From Diadophis punctatus similis (Eukaryota; Chordata; Lepidosauria; Squamata; Dipsadidae), in contig JALIGW010000004.1 in NCBI GenBank assembly GCA_023053685.1, forward strand, positions 81,746,797-81,810,796: a stretch of 64,000 nt of DNA, in the 5' to 3' direction. Every line of letters begins with the position of its first letter. Positions within the stretch are counted from its first letter, which is position 1. The notes under the pieces were generated by a model, which saw nothing but the letters and a program-made list of their open reading frames with translations, did no database searches and was not told the DNA's origin. Shown piece after piece: positions 22,757 to 33,392 of this stretch. A program made the position numbers and the translations under genes.

Positions 22757-23134
22757 GAGCCGAGGTGGCGCAGTGGTTAGAGTGCAGCACTGCAGGCTAC
22801 TTCAGCTGACTGCTAGTTCAGCAGTTCAGCAGTTCAAATCTCACCAGGCTCAAGGTTGACTCAGCCTTCCATCCTTCCGAGGTGGGTAAAATGAGGACCC
22901 AGATTGTTGGGGGCAATATGCTGAACTCTGTAAACCGCTTAGAGAGGGCTGTAAAGCACTGTGAAGCGGTATATAAGTCTAAGTCAGTGTTTCTCAACCT
23001 TGGCAGTTTGAAGATGTGTGGACTTCAACTCCCAGCAAGCGTTGCTGGCTGGGGAATTCTGGGAGTTGAAGTCCACACATCTTCAAACTGCCAAGGTTGA
23101 GAAACACTGGTCTAAGTGCTATTTCTATTGCTAA
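22757..23134 (+). mobile_element. Sauria/ACA-type SINE, split by hAT-F
   Basis: Head GAGCCGAGGTGGCGCAGTGG, B box GTTCAAATC, 3' part GCGGTATATAAGTCTAAGTG. The hAT-F element 22985-23109 is inserted in GTCTAAGT, which is duplicated. Confidence 0.88.
22985..23109. mobile_element. hAT-F palindromic MITE, 125 bp
   Basis: CAGTGTTTCTCAACCTTGG to CCAAGGTTGAGAAACACTG, almost perfectly self-complementary. Perfect target duplication GTCTAAGT (22977-22984, 23110-23117). The closest mobile element to the gene promoter. Confidence 0.93.
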
Positions 23135-23631
23135 AAGGGCAGGACTGGCACGCGAGGCCCGCCCTCCAGCTTCACCGGCGCTCAGTGCGCATGCTCATTA
23201 CTGTTTCCATAGAGGGACGAACCAAGCAGCATTTTCTTATTATTTCACTCTCATTAAGATCCTCCTCCGTTACAATTTATTCGCCGCCCCTCTCTCACCA
23301 TCTCTCTGACAAAATCCGAAAGAATGGAACCACAACGACGACGACAAGCACGCACAAAGAAATAAAGACACCATCGAAACACAATTGCGAGACATCCATG
23401 TTACTTTTTTTTTCCAAACTCGCGAAAAGGGGAGGAGGAGGAGGAGACAAAAGCCCGCCCGCTTGGCTCCTCCTTCGGCCACGCCCCTCGGCCGCCCGAC
23501 CAATCATCTCCCGCGGCGCCTTTTTTTTTCTTCCTCCTGCTCCTCCCCGCCGGGCGTGAGAGGGCGGCGCCCTCGGAGGTGAGCGGACGGGGGGGTGCTG
23601 CGCTCCGCTTCAGTCCGAGCGTGGCCGGAGC

Positions 23632-23772
23632 ATGAAAGGGAGCTGCGGAGCCTTGCAAACCAGCCGCGGAGAAGGAAGTCAGCCCGGCCGGACGGCAGCA
23701 GCAGCGGCAGCAGCAGCAACGGCGGCCCGATGTCCCGCAAGGCCAATGTGGAATATACGCTGCGGAGCCTGA
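23632..23772 (+). promoter_or_regulatory. Upstream ORF overlapping the SLC2A13 start
   Basis: An ATG at 23632 (context GGAGCATGA, A at -3) opens a 46-codon frame ending TGA at 23770-23772. It is out of frame with the main ORF and overrun by 43 nt past the main ATG. It includes GCA/GCG (alanine) codon runs. The main ATG has C at -3 and T at +4, a weaker context. If transcription starts upstream of 23632 this uORF could reduce translation; the transcript start is not known from this sequence. Confidence 0.5.
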
Positions 23773-24339
23773 GCAACCTGATGGGGGAGAAGCGGCGCCG
23801 GCAGCCGCCGCCGCCGCCGCCTCCTCCGCCGCAGCCGCCCTCCAGGCGGGAAGGCTCGGCCGGCTTGGGCGAGCGGAGCCTGATCGCGGCCGCCGAGTCT
23901 TGCTCCAGCCTGAACAGCCAGGCTTCTTCCTCGGGCGGAGGAGGAGGAGGAGGCGGCGGAGGCTGCTCGGATCTGGAGCGGGCGGCCCGCCGGCAGTTCC
24001 AGCAAGAGGAGCCGGTGGCTTTCGTCTACGTGGTCTCGGCTTTCTCGGCGCTGGGCGGCTTCCTCTTCGGCTACGACACCGGCGTGGTGTCCGGGGCTCT
24101 GCTGCTGCTCAAGAAGGAGCTGCGCTTGGACGCCGCCTGGCAGGAGCTGCTGGTCTCCGGCACGGTGGGCGCCGCCGCCCTCGCCGCTCTGCTGGGCGGC
24201 GTCTTGAACGGCTGGTGGGGCCGCCGAGCCTGCATCCTCCTGGCCAGCCTGGTCTTCACCGCCGGAGCCGTCCTGCTGGCCGCCGCGCCCGACAAGGAGA
24301 CGCTGCTCGGAGGGCGCTTGGTGGTCGGGCTGGGCATAG
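23730..24339 (+). CDS. SLC2A13: SLC2A13 coding exon 1 (residues 1-203)
   Basis: Encodes the cytoplasmic N-terminus and membrane segments 1 to 4 (start of 4). The start [14 protein letters not shown] matches the conserved vertebrate N-terminus, which is why I choose ATG 23730; the frame is open upstream to at least 23595 but with no in-frame ATG. Residues 26-34 are nine prolines and 69-78 ten glycines, a linker that is much shorter and less repetitive in mammals. [12 protein letters not shown] (81-92) precedes segment 1; GYDTGVVSG (114-122) is the segment 1 sugar-porter motif; GRR (164-166) is the loop 2-3 motif; [10 protein letters not shown] (195-204) begins segment 4. The exon ends one base into codon 204 at G|GTAGGT; a second donor GTAAGG lies 4 bp downstream. 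CpG-rich throughout. Confidence 0.95.
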
Positions 24340-24399
24340 GTAGGTAAGGGGAGGGGGTGGTCGAGTAAGAGCCTCCGGGGGTTTGGGAGGGTGGTGGGA

Positions 24400-25310
24400 T
24401 GAACCGATTAACAGTGAACCGGTTAATAATGGCGAACAATTAACTGGTTAATAATGGTTAACGAACCGGTTAACAGTATTATTACCATTATTTAATGATA
24501 AATAATGAACCGATTAATAATGGTTAAAGAACTGGTTAATGATCTGGTTAATAATGGTTAATGAACCGGTTAATAATGGTTAATGAACCGGTTAACAGTA
24601 TTATTACCATTATTTAATGGTAAATAATGAACTGGTTAATAATGGTTAATGAACCAGTTAACCGCATTATTACCATTATTTAATGGTAAATAATGAACTG
24701 GTTAATAATAGTTAATGAACCGGTTAATAATGGTTAATGAACCAGTTAACAGTATTATTACCATTATTTAATGGTAAATAATGAACTGGTTAATAATGGT
24801 TAATGAACCGGTTAACAGTATTATTACCATTATTTAATGGTAAACAATGAACTGGTTAATAATCATTAATGAACCGGTTAATAATGGTTAATGAACCGGT
24901 TAACAGTATTATTACCATTATTTAATGGTAAACAATGAACTGGTTAATAATCATTAATGAACCGGTTAATAATGGTTAATGAACTGGTTAACGGTATTAT
25001 TACCATTATTTAATGGTAAACAATGAACTGGTTAATAATCATTAATGAACCGGTTAATAATGGTTAATGAACTGGTTAACGGTATTATTACCATTATTTA
25101 ATGGTAAACAATGAACCGGTTAATAATGATTAATGAACCAGTTAATAATGGTTAACAATTAACCAGTTAATGGTTAACCAGTTAATGGTTAATTAACCGA
25201 TTAACCATTGCTAACAAACCCAATTAACAATTGAAAGCAATTAACAATTCTTAATGAAGCAATAAGCAATTCTTAACAATGAAGCAATTGGCAATTCTTA
25301 ACAATTAACC
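24400..25310. repeat. 22-bp minisatellite with 66/88-bp higher-order units, intron 1
   Basis: Built from GGTTAATAATGGTTAATGAA-type 22-mers. The marker (CAGTATTATTACC or a variant) recurs at 24474, 24596, 24663, 24750, 24816, 24904, 24992 and 25080. Spacings of 66-67 and 87-88 bp correspond to three and four monomers, and the last three intervals are exactly 88. It begins about 60 bp after the exon 1 donor. The tail (25140-25310) degrades into GTTAACAATTAACC-like sequence. Confidence 0.9.
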
Positions 25311-25457
25311 AGTGGAACTGCTTGCCTCCAGAAGTTGTAGGTGCTCCATCACTGGGGGTTTTGAAGAAGAAACTGGACAGCCACTTGTCTGGAATGGTGT
25401 AGGGTCTCCTGCTTGTGCAAGGGGTTGGGCTAGAAGACCTCCAAGGTCCCTTCCAGG
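25311..25457 (+). mobile_element. CR1 3' end fragment
   Basis: GGAACTGCTTGCCTCCAGAA to CAAGGTCCCTTCCAG; 5'-truncated, abutting the minisatellite. Confidence 0.8.
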
Positions 25458-25539
25458 TTTATTCGGATTCTTGGGAGGATTTCTGGGGTGTGTGTGTTAT
25501 GATACCCATCCCATGTCAGCTGCAGGGCTGAAATGAGGG

Positions 25540-26215
25540 GGGCTTGGTGCTTTCCAAGCCGGGTGGTTCTCTTGCAGACATTTCATGACCCAACTAGGTA
25601 ACACCATCAGTGCTAGGAGGGAAGGAGTTTGTAGGGAGGAGCAGAAGGACGACCAGTGAATCTTTGGTGCTCTCTGAACATGGTTGGGTTTTTTCCCCCA
25701 GACATTTTCATTACCCAGTTAGGTAACATCATCAGTGCTAGAAAGGAGAGGGATTTGTGGAGAAGAGGAGGAGGAAGACTTTGGGGTCCTTGGTGCTCTC
25801 AGAGCTTGGTGGTTTTCTTGCAGATGTTTCATTACCCAGCTAGCTAACATCATCAGTACTAGAAGGGAGTGGAGTTTGTGGAGTGGAGGAGGAGGAGGAT
25901 TGTGGGGTTCTTGGTGATCTCTGAACTTGAGGGTTTTCCTGCAGACGTTTCACGGCCCAACTAGGGAACAGCATCCGTGCTAGGAGGGAGAGGGGTTTGT
26001 GCAGTGGAAGAGAAGGAGAGGAGGACGACGACTGTGTGGCGTCCTTGGTGTTCTCTGTGCTTGCTTGTTTTCTTGCAGACCTTTCATTACCAAACTGGGT
26101 AACATCATCAGTTCTTGAAGGGAGTGGAATTATATGGTATATAAACCGAAAGCGAGCCCCTCTTCCTTCTACCATTGATGATATTATCTACTTGGAGTAA
26201 CGAAACGCCTGCAAG
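25540..26215. repeat. ~122-bp tandem array with repeated TTCTTGCAG
   Basis: Five units; the CAGAC/CAGAT landmark is at about 25575, 25699, 25821, 25942 and 26076. Each unit has (T/C)-rich-TTGCAGACNTTTCAT, ACCCA.CTAGGTAACATCATC and GGGAG(T)GG(A/G)TTTGTG. A single unit exists at 22440. Every unit offers a good-looking 3' splice acceptor within intron 1. Confidence 0.85.
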
Positions 26216-27710
26216 AAAGCCCCCCCAAGCTCAACTCCCATTCCCATCATCCTGTCTCTTGCAGGAGCAAAATTCATGACCGCTTTGGTTTAACCCCAAA
26301 ACTCTTCAGCTCATCCAAACCCTTCAGGAAGGACGCTTCTAATGGCTCACCGACACTTCTCAGCCTTTTATCATTTGAAAAGAATGCTATAAACACTACT
26401 TTAAACTCCTAGCATTTCGGATATTGATTTTGAGATTAATTTCTCTCTGGTGGATTTGGCGTTGTCTTACTCCTGGCCAGCTCCCCTTCAGGACTAGGGG
26501 CTGCCCTAGAGAGAGCCCCAGACATGAATTGGGTCCTATCGACTTTCCATCAGCTATCTATTGAGCCCCAGACATTTACTGAACCCCCTTTTAACCCCAG
26601 ACATTTATTGACTTACGGGATAGACCCATCAACCCTTACACGGTCGATTTGGGGGTCCCCTGTTTTAAAGCAAGACACACACCCCCTTCCGTGCGCAGTG
26701 GTGGGTCTTTTTTCAGCACGCACGCACATCAAATTGCGGTCTAATTTCTAGCCCCTTGGAGACACAGACATAGACTCCTAGGGCTGGAAGGGACCCTCCG
26801 AGGTCATCTAGTCCAGCCCCCCTGTCCGAGGCAGGCAATTTTATTGCATCCCAGACAAATAGCTGTCTATAATCTTTTCCTGAAGACCTCCAGCGACACA
26901 GGTTTGCCGCTGATGTGTCTTGCGTACTGCAGTTTTTGTGGCTATGGAAACCCAAATAAACTTTTTTTTTTTTTGAGATTGGTGACGGAAGGGAGACAGC
27001 CAGCTCCTCGGGCGGTTGTGGATATGTAGAATTAAAACGGGAGTTCGCTGTTGCTTCTAAAGAACTGTTTGGGTTTCTCGTCCTTTTAAATTTCACGTTC
27101 TCCTAAAACGAGCCTGGTTTTATTTTTGGCCGTCTCTTGAATTTTCATCCGGCACAAGGGCCATTTTTAAGGAACGGAAATGTAATCTGAAATAAATCAC
27201 TTGGATCTGATCTTGATACCATCGTTTTCAATTCATTTGGAAGATTGTCTTACTCGTGTTGGTTATCCACGGTGTTTTATTTAGAATTTAAACCGCTTGT
27301 GCTCTGTATAACATATATAGTGTTTTGAATAGCCTGCTATAGCTCTTTGAATTTCTCTTTGAACTAACCCACTTAAAACCCAGATGCTTCATTTGGTACC
27401 TTGGGGAAAAATTTAACCTCATCTAAACAATTGGTTAACTTGTGATATGATGACCTTCATAATCAAGGTTGTAGGTAAAGAACATGTTTATCATTGTTTC
27501 AACTTGCATAACCACAAATAAACATCCTTTCCATTTATTACAGTATATCACAGCACATCCAGCAATAATACTGTCGAACCGTTGTGATTTCATACGAAGT
27601 CAGAATTTAAATGATATCCGAAAATGGATCTTTTATTTCTTGCGTAAAATATTCCTTAAATGCTCTTTCTGTTCAGTTAATATTTATTCCCAAAATACCT
27701 TTTAAGAAGT
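26216..27710. other. Intron 1, mostly unique; CR1 scrap at 26777-26905
   Basis: 26777-26905 is a reverse-strand CR1 3' scrap (GGGCTGGAAGGGACCCTCC.., CCAGACAAATAGCTGTC). The rest has no recognised repeat or exon. Confidence 0.5.
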
Positions 27711-27948
27711 TAGCAATAGCACTTAGACTTATATACCGCTTCATAGTGCTTTACAGCCCTCTCTAAGCGGTTTACAGAGTTCAGCATATCGCCCCCAACA
27801 ATCTGGGTCCTCATTTTACCGACCTTAGAAGGATGGAAGGCTGAGTCAACCTTGAGCCTGGTGAGATTTGAACAGCCGAACTGCTGAACTAGCAGTCAGC
27901 TGGAGTAGCCTGCAGTAGCTGCATTAAACCACTGTGCCACCTCGGCTC
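27711..27948 (-). mobile_element. Sauria/ACA-type SINE, reverse strand
   Basis: Starts AGCAATAGCACTTAGAC and GCTTCATAGTGC, ends CACTGTGCCACCTCGGCTCC, the inverse of the 22757 copy, near full length. Confidence 0.88.
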
Positions 27949-28572
27949 CTGAGTTGGTCTCATAAGGTTAATTTATCAATAGGGTATAGTTATGTCCCCT
28001 TTTCGGGGGGACTTTTATTTAATCTTTGGGTGTTTTTTTATCACGTGGCACATTTCAAGCAGTCAGAACAAAAATGCACAAGTTCACCAGACTATTTAAA
28101 TTTGCTTAATTCTGTGATTCTAATTTAATTCAATCTGGCCAATGTGATTACTGTCTTACATGCAACTACATTATATTTTAAAAGTGGCACAAATTCTGGA
28201 AGTTTAACCTAAGGTTTTGAAAACTGCACATAGTTGTTATATCTAAGTTTTACAATTTTGCTTTATACTGTATGTATATATACTAAGATGGTAATAAGTA
28301 CCATTACATTCAGCGTGAACTAAATTATGCTATTAGAGGCCATAAGTATTCTGCTGTTCAAGCAATTTAAAGAAGCTTATATTGGTGTTTTTTTCTCGCT
28401 CTCTTCTATCTTCATAACAATTCAGCAAAATAGATTGGACTAGGGGAAAAAAGTGACCGGATGAATCTATAATTTGTTATTTTTTAAAAGAAAAATATTG
28501 GAATAACATTTATCTGGTGATAAATGGTAGCAATTATGTATGTAGAGGAGAATTGTCTGCTGCAAAACCTAT
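27949..28572. other. Intron 1, no feature recognised
   Basis: AT-rich unique-looking sequence. Confidence 0.4.
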
Positions 28573-28573
28573 C

Positions 28574-29407
28574 CAGGTAGTCTTCGACTTACGATGACAA
28601 TTGAGCCCAAAATGCAGGAGTGGGCTTCAAAAATTTCAGCAACGGGTTCTTTGCCCGGTTGCTGGGTGGGCGTGGCCATGGTAGGCGTGGCCTAGTCAGC
28701 CTCCTGCACCACGGCGGGGGACGGGGGCGTTTTCGCCTTCCCCAGGCTCCGGAGGCTTTCCTCGAGCCTTTGGGAGGGAGAAAACTGCCTCCCCCGAGCT
28801 CCGGAGGTCCTCCAGAGGCCGGAAATGGCCCTGTTTCCGGTCTTCCGGAACTTCCGGGAGGCCCATTACCCCCCCCTCCCCGAGCCCTGCACTTACCTCG
28901 CAGCCAAAACGGGCCACGTGGGGACTCCTGGGAGGAGCGGGGTGAGAGGGGAGGGGCGGGCGGGGCCAGCCATGGGTGGGATTTCTGGTTCTCTGAACCG
29001 GCCATAATGTTAGCTATGGGTTCTCCCGAACCCGGGTGAACCCGTAGCAGCCCACCCCTGCCAAAATGTACATTGTTAAGCGAGACATTTGTTAAGTGAA
29101 TTTTGTTCCATTGTATGACCTTCCTTGCCATGGTTGTTAAGTGAATCACTGCAGTTGTTACATTAGTAACGTGGCTGTTAAGTGAATCTGATTTTCCCAT
29201 TGATTTTGATTGTCAGAAGGTCGCCAAAGGGGATCACGTGACCCCAGGGCACCACGACCGTCATAAACGCGAACCAGTTGCCAAGCATCCGAATTTTGGT
29301 CACGTGACCCTGGGGATGCTGCAACGGTCATAAATCCCTTTTTTTTTCAGTGCTGTCATCACGTTGAATGGTCACTAAATGAACTGTTTTAATTCGATGA
29401 CTATCTG
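28574..29407. mobile_element. T-MITE copy 5, split by hAT-C
   Basis: CAGGTAGTCTTCGACTTACG to TTCGATGACTATCTG-TA. hAT-C 28615-29060 is inserted in TTGAGCCCAAAATG near the left end. Confidence 0.85.
28615..29060. mobile_element. hAT-C MITE (CAGGAGTGGGCTTC ends)
   Basis: 446 bp with perfect target duplication CCAAAATG (28607-28614, 29061-29068), which is T-MITE sequence. Right end GCAGCCCACCCCTG. GC-rich interior, non-coding despite a 203-codon antisense open frame. Confidence 0.92.
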
Positions 29408-29502
29408 TATGGCTTTTCAGCTTGTTTTAAACCTTTTGGAAATTCGTTTTAATAAGGCTGGCCCTGCAATTTAAACAGTTTCCAACTTGATAAATCATAA
29501 TA

Positions 29503-30021
29503 CTATGTTTCCACGAAAATAAGACAGGGTCTTATTTTCTTTTGACCCCCGAAATAAGCGCTTGGCCTTATTTTCGGGGAGGTCTTACGTTTGAGGTTCA
29601 GTAGGTGGCGAATGTGGTCACCTCATAGCTGCTGCTGTGTTGCGCTGCTGCACTAGCGCAACACAGCTGTTCATCAGCTGTTCGCCCCTGAGGCCGTGCA
29701 CACGCTTCTAGCCATGCTTCCCGGGACTCTGCACCATGCTGTCGGCCTGGCCATGCTGCTGCGACCGGATGTCCCGTCGTCGCCACTCTGTTCTTCGCTA
29801 ATGGCTTTTGTGGCGGCCATTAGCGTGACAGAAGGGGCGCGGTGGTTGCAGGAGCTGCCATTAGGTAAGGGCGTGTGGGGTGCGTGGGGCATGTCCCCCC
29901 CTTCCCCCTCCAGCCTCGCCTCCTCACCTCATGCGCCGCAAGCAACCAGAGGAAATGGCGGGGACCGGCTGCGCATGCGTTTAAATATTTTCGGGGAGGG
30001 CTTATTTTCGCGGAAACGAAT
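29503..30021. mobile_element. DNA element with TGTTTCCACGAAAATAAGAC ends
   Basis: Left TATGTTTCCACGAAAATAAG and right CTTATTTTCGCGGAAACGA are inverted repeats; AATAAGCGCTTGGCCTTATT lies inside. A truncated relative is at about 58047-58120. Superfamily not assigned. A 161-codon frame across the middle is not supported as a gene. Confidence 0.7.
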
Positions 30022-30519
30022 TGTTACGAATGCTTATCATTGGTCCTTCTGTTACGGACACTTCTTGTGTATGTGTTTCTGTTGTGGTGTCACCTCTCTC
30101 TGTCTCTCTCTCTCTAATATATTCCTTTCGGCTGCTTCCTACAAGAGAATTTCATTAGTAATTCAGTTGGCTCCTCTATAGACTGCGCAGGACTAGACCC
30201 ATCTTTCCAACCGTATTGATTTGATTTCAGATTTGATTTATCTCCCATCATCAGTCCATTCATTTCTATTAGAAGGGGAAGCTGGGGATGGGAACGGAAC
30301 CGAAACTTTGAGAGAACTTCTTAACTGCCATTTTGTGTGTGACGCTTTCATTTTGAGTGACGATCCATTATTAATGAAGGCTTCCATTTCTTCCGCTCGG
30401 AACAAGCTGTCAATTAGAAATTTAAATGTTTGAAAAGCGTTCGAACAATTTTTCGCTTGTATAATATTTACTCTGGGCAAGCTTTGCTCAAAATCTTTTG
30501 GAAACTGAAGGAATGGGTA
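30022..30519. other. Intron 1, no feature recognised
   Basis: No repeat or exon recognised apart from a short CT run at about 30092-30115. Confidence 0.4.
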
Positions 30520-30906
30520 CAGTGGTTCTCGACTTACAAGCCTTCTCTTAGTGTCCGTTCAAAGTTAGAACGGCACTGAAAAAAGCAAGTTATGACCATT
30601 TGTTACACTTACGACCGTTCATTGTGGTATTCCCACGGTCGCTTGATCCAAATTCAGAGGCTTGGCAACTGGCATGTACTTATGACAGTTGCATTGTCCC
30701 GGGGTTATGCGGTTCCGTTTTGCGACCTTCTTGACTAGCTAAGTCATGGAGAAAACCTAACTGTGTTACTAACTTAAGAAGTTAAGAGGATATTCACTTA
30801 ACAACTCTAGCAGAAAGGCCGTAGAAAGGGACAAAACTCGCTTAACAACTGTCTTGTTTAGCAACAGAAATTCTGGTCTCAGTTGTCGTAGGTCGAGGTC
30901 TCTGCA
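30520..30906. mobile_element. T-MITE copy 6
   Basis: TA-CAGTGGTTCTCGACTTAC to GTAGGTCGAGGTCTCTG; near full length, opposite internal orientation to copy 5. Confidence 0.85.
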
Positions 30907-31319
30907 TTGTCTCATAGCCACACGAATGTTAAGGACTCTCTTAAATAACAGGATGCTAAGTTAATATAAAATTACACACGAAGGCAGAAGATACGTCTTT
31001 ATTAAACAATTTCAGGACATTTTAACACAGTGAATATTCTCTCTGAATATTTATTTCTGAGAAACGATCATTAAGTCGGCATAGGGCTAGAATGAATCAT
31101 GGGCAAGCCAGAAAAGTTGACAAACTCTAATTTAGTGGATCACGGGCAGCTTATTAATTTTAAAAAAAATATCACAATTTGTTTGCTCTAAGAATTAGTT
31201 GGATTTGATCTCTCAAAACTGGGATTGTAGCATCTGTCTACAATAAGTTGAAACCTAAGTTGATAGGAATACACTGTACAGTAGAAACCTCACGTATACT
31301 CATTCGTTGTTGTTCTGCA
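30907..31319. other. Intron 1, no feature recognised
   Basis: AT-rich unique-looking sequence. Confidence 0.4.
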
Positions 31320-31711
31320 CAGGTAGTCCTCGGTTTATGGCCCCAATTGAGCCCAAAATTTCTGTTGCCAAGCAAGACACTGACGTGAGTTTTGCCCCGT
31401 TTTACAACCGTTCTTCCCACAGTTGTTAAGTGAATCCCTGCAGTTGTTAAGCTAGTAACAAGGTAGTTAAGTGAATCTGGCTTCCCCATTGAGGTTGCTG
31501 GCCAGAGGGTTGCAAAAGGGGATCACATGACCCCAGGACACTGCAACAGTCATAAGTACATGCCAGTTTCCAAGCGTCTGAATTTTGATCACGTGACCAG
31601 GGGGATGCTGCAAACGGTCGTAAGTGTGAAAACCGGTCATAAGTCACTATTTCGGTGTCATGGTAACTTATAACGGTCACTAAACAAAAGGTTGTAAGTC
31701 GAGGACTATCG
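31320..31711. mobile_element. T-MITE copy 7
   Basis: CAGGTAGTCCTCGGTTTATG to GTAAGTCGAGGACTAT; the right end abuts a hAT-F element that probably inserted in its terminus. Confidence 0.87.
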
Positions 31712-31846
31712 CAGGGGTCTCCAACCTTGGCAACTTTAAGATTTGTGGACTTCAACTCCCAGAATTCCCCAGCCAGCTTTGGTGGATGGAGAATTCTGGG
31801 AGTTGAAGTCCACAAGTCTTAAAGTTGCCAAGGTTGGAGATCCCTG
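31712..31846. mobile_element. hAT-F palindromic MITE
   Basis: CAGGGGTCTCCAACCTTGG to CCAAGGTTGGAGATCCCTG, 135 bp hairpin. Flanks GACTATCG / ATCTATAG share 5 of 8 bases. Confidence 0.82.
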
Positions 31847-31948
31847 ATCTATAGTACAACTCTAATATAGTTGGCTGTTTTATTGGAAGTAAGATACTTT
31901 CAGGTAAATACATGTGAATATTAGCAGCTCACTGAAGTTGGAGGTGGA

Positions 31949-32816
31949 GAGTGGTGGGGTTGCCTAGAGGTGGAGCGCTCGCCTCACAATCAGGAGGCTG
32001 TGAGTTCAATCCTAGGTAGAGGCAGGTATTGTTCTGACCTAGGCTTCTTGATAAATAATAAAGCACAAACAGAGTCCCCAAAACCTCTTTTTACTTTAAC
32101 AGCTGTGAATTATGTTCATTCCCAGCCATAATAAGTCCCAAACAATGTTAATTAGTCTGACAGAAGTCTGCCAAAGTCTTTCGGAAGAAGGCTGATATCA
32201 CCAACCTTTATCTTTTTTGACACGCTGCCAAAGACCCAATGGGCAAGGAGCTTTACAAGGCCAAACAAAACACAGAGTTACATTGATCAGAATTGAACCA
32301 AGTTGCTTCCTGCAATGAGCACATCTATTTGCTCCACTTTAATATCCTATGGGAGGGGCCAATCATCTCCAAGCCTTATTCCTAAGTAATCCTTTTCTTC
32401 TGTAACTGTTCTTGCCTTCTGGCAGCTCTGCGCATGAGCGCATTGGGAACAGGCTCCCCCTGTTCCTCTGCCTCGCTCATGTCAGCCTCTGGAGGCTCTG
32501 GAGTCAGCACAGACCTCCCAGATATGCCGGGATGGATCTCTGCCTCTGGCACCGAGCCTTCTCCAGACTCCAGGCCTGGCCCATGTTACTCCCCAGCCTC
32601 CTCGCTGTCCGACTCTGCTGCCAGCTCTGCAGGCTGCTGGCGGACCACAACAGATATTTCTCTCTCTGGGCACAATGAGAATATATCTGCTGAAAAAAAA
32701 CTCCGCATTGGCTACAGGAAAGGCATCCGGCCAGTAAACACTCAGCTTCATTCAGTTGCCCAGACTCCACCCCTCCCAAGGAATTATGGGGTTATTAAAA
32801 GATGATGATGATGATG
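31949..32816 (+). mobile_element. SINE-B, split by a solo LTR
   Basis: Head GGTTGCCTAGAGGTGGAGCG with A-box features, B box GAGTTCAATCC. The body resumes after the LTR (ATTTCTCTCTCTGGGCAC..) and ends in (GAT)n. Confidence 0.85.
32030..32652 (-). mobile_element. Solo LTR, reverse strand, 623 bp
   Basis: TGTTCTGACCTAGGC to CGGACCACAACA (inverse TG...CA). Flanks GGTAT (32025-32029) and GATAT (32653-32657) are a 5-bp target duplication with one change, inside SINE-B. No internal retroviral region; non-coding. Confidence 0.85.
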
Positions 32817-33014
32817 ACTTAATTTGGAGATGGAGGAATAAAGGATTAATTTTTTATGTTCTGCATATTTATTACTTGTCAAGAACGATCAATCTACGCT
32901 TACAAGTACCTGAAATCCGTGGGATAAATTAGTCATGGTGGAAATGAGGCACCATCAATTAATTTTTATTGAAGTGGCTCAGCAATTAATAAGCTTAATC
33001 TACATTTACAGTAT

Positions 33015-33392
33015 AGGTAGTCCTCGACTTACAACCACAATTGAGCCCAAAATTTTATGTTGTTAAGTAAGATATGCGCTAAGTGAGTTTGGCCCCATGG
33101 TACGACCTTTCTTGCCACAGTTGTTAAGTGAATCACCACTGGTGGTTAAGTAAATCTGGCTTCCCCACTGAGTTTGCTTGTCAGAAGGTCGTAAAAGGGG
33201 ATCACGTGACCCCGGGACACTGCAACCGTCATAAGTATGAATCAGTTGCCAAACGTCTGAATTTTGATTTTGTGACCATGGGGTTGTTACAACGGTTGTA
33301 CGTGTGAAAAATGGTCATAAGTCAGGTTTTTTCAGTGCCTTTGGGACGTCGAATGGCCGTTAAACGAACCAATGTAATTTGAGGCCTACCTG
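33015..33392. mobile_element. T-MITE copy 8
   Basis: TA-AGGTAGTCCTCGACTTAC to TTGAGGCCTACCTG-TA; full length. Confidence 0.88.

Larger units (their letters stand above)
23430..24350 (+). promoter_or_regulatory. SLC2A13: CpG-island promoter of SLC2A13
   Basis: About 900 bp of GC- and CpG-rich sequence covering the region upstream of the start codon and all of coding exon 1, in a window that is otherwise AT-rich. A CCAAT box lies at 23500-23504 and a GC box CCACGCCCCTC at about 23479-23489, 230-250 bp before the ATG. No TATA box is evident. The transcription start is not defined by sequence alone; this is the layout expected of a broad CpG-island promoter. No transposon is recognised between 23135 and 24340. 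Confidence 0.75.

Noticed and set aside
1..23109. Exons of the neighbouring gene (LRRK2 faces SLC2A13 head-to-head in mammals)
   Set aside because: No open frame on the minus strand resembles the LRRK2 N-terminus as I recall it; the neighbour probably lies further out.
23595..23729. N-terminal extension of SLC2A13 by 45 codons
   Set aside because: The frame is open but starts at GTG, with no in-frame ATG; the conserved vertebrate N-terminus begins at 23730.
24400..25310. CRISPR-like regularly spaced repeats
   Set aside because: No unique spacers; a 22-bp minisatellite in a vertebrate intron. The same holds for 40981-41382 and 25540-26215.
28589..29200. 203-codon antisense frame
   Set aside because: Spans T-MITE and hAT-C sequence; proline- and arginine-rich translation of GC-rich MITE.
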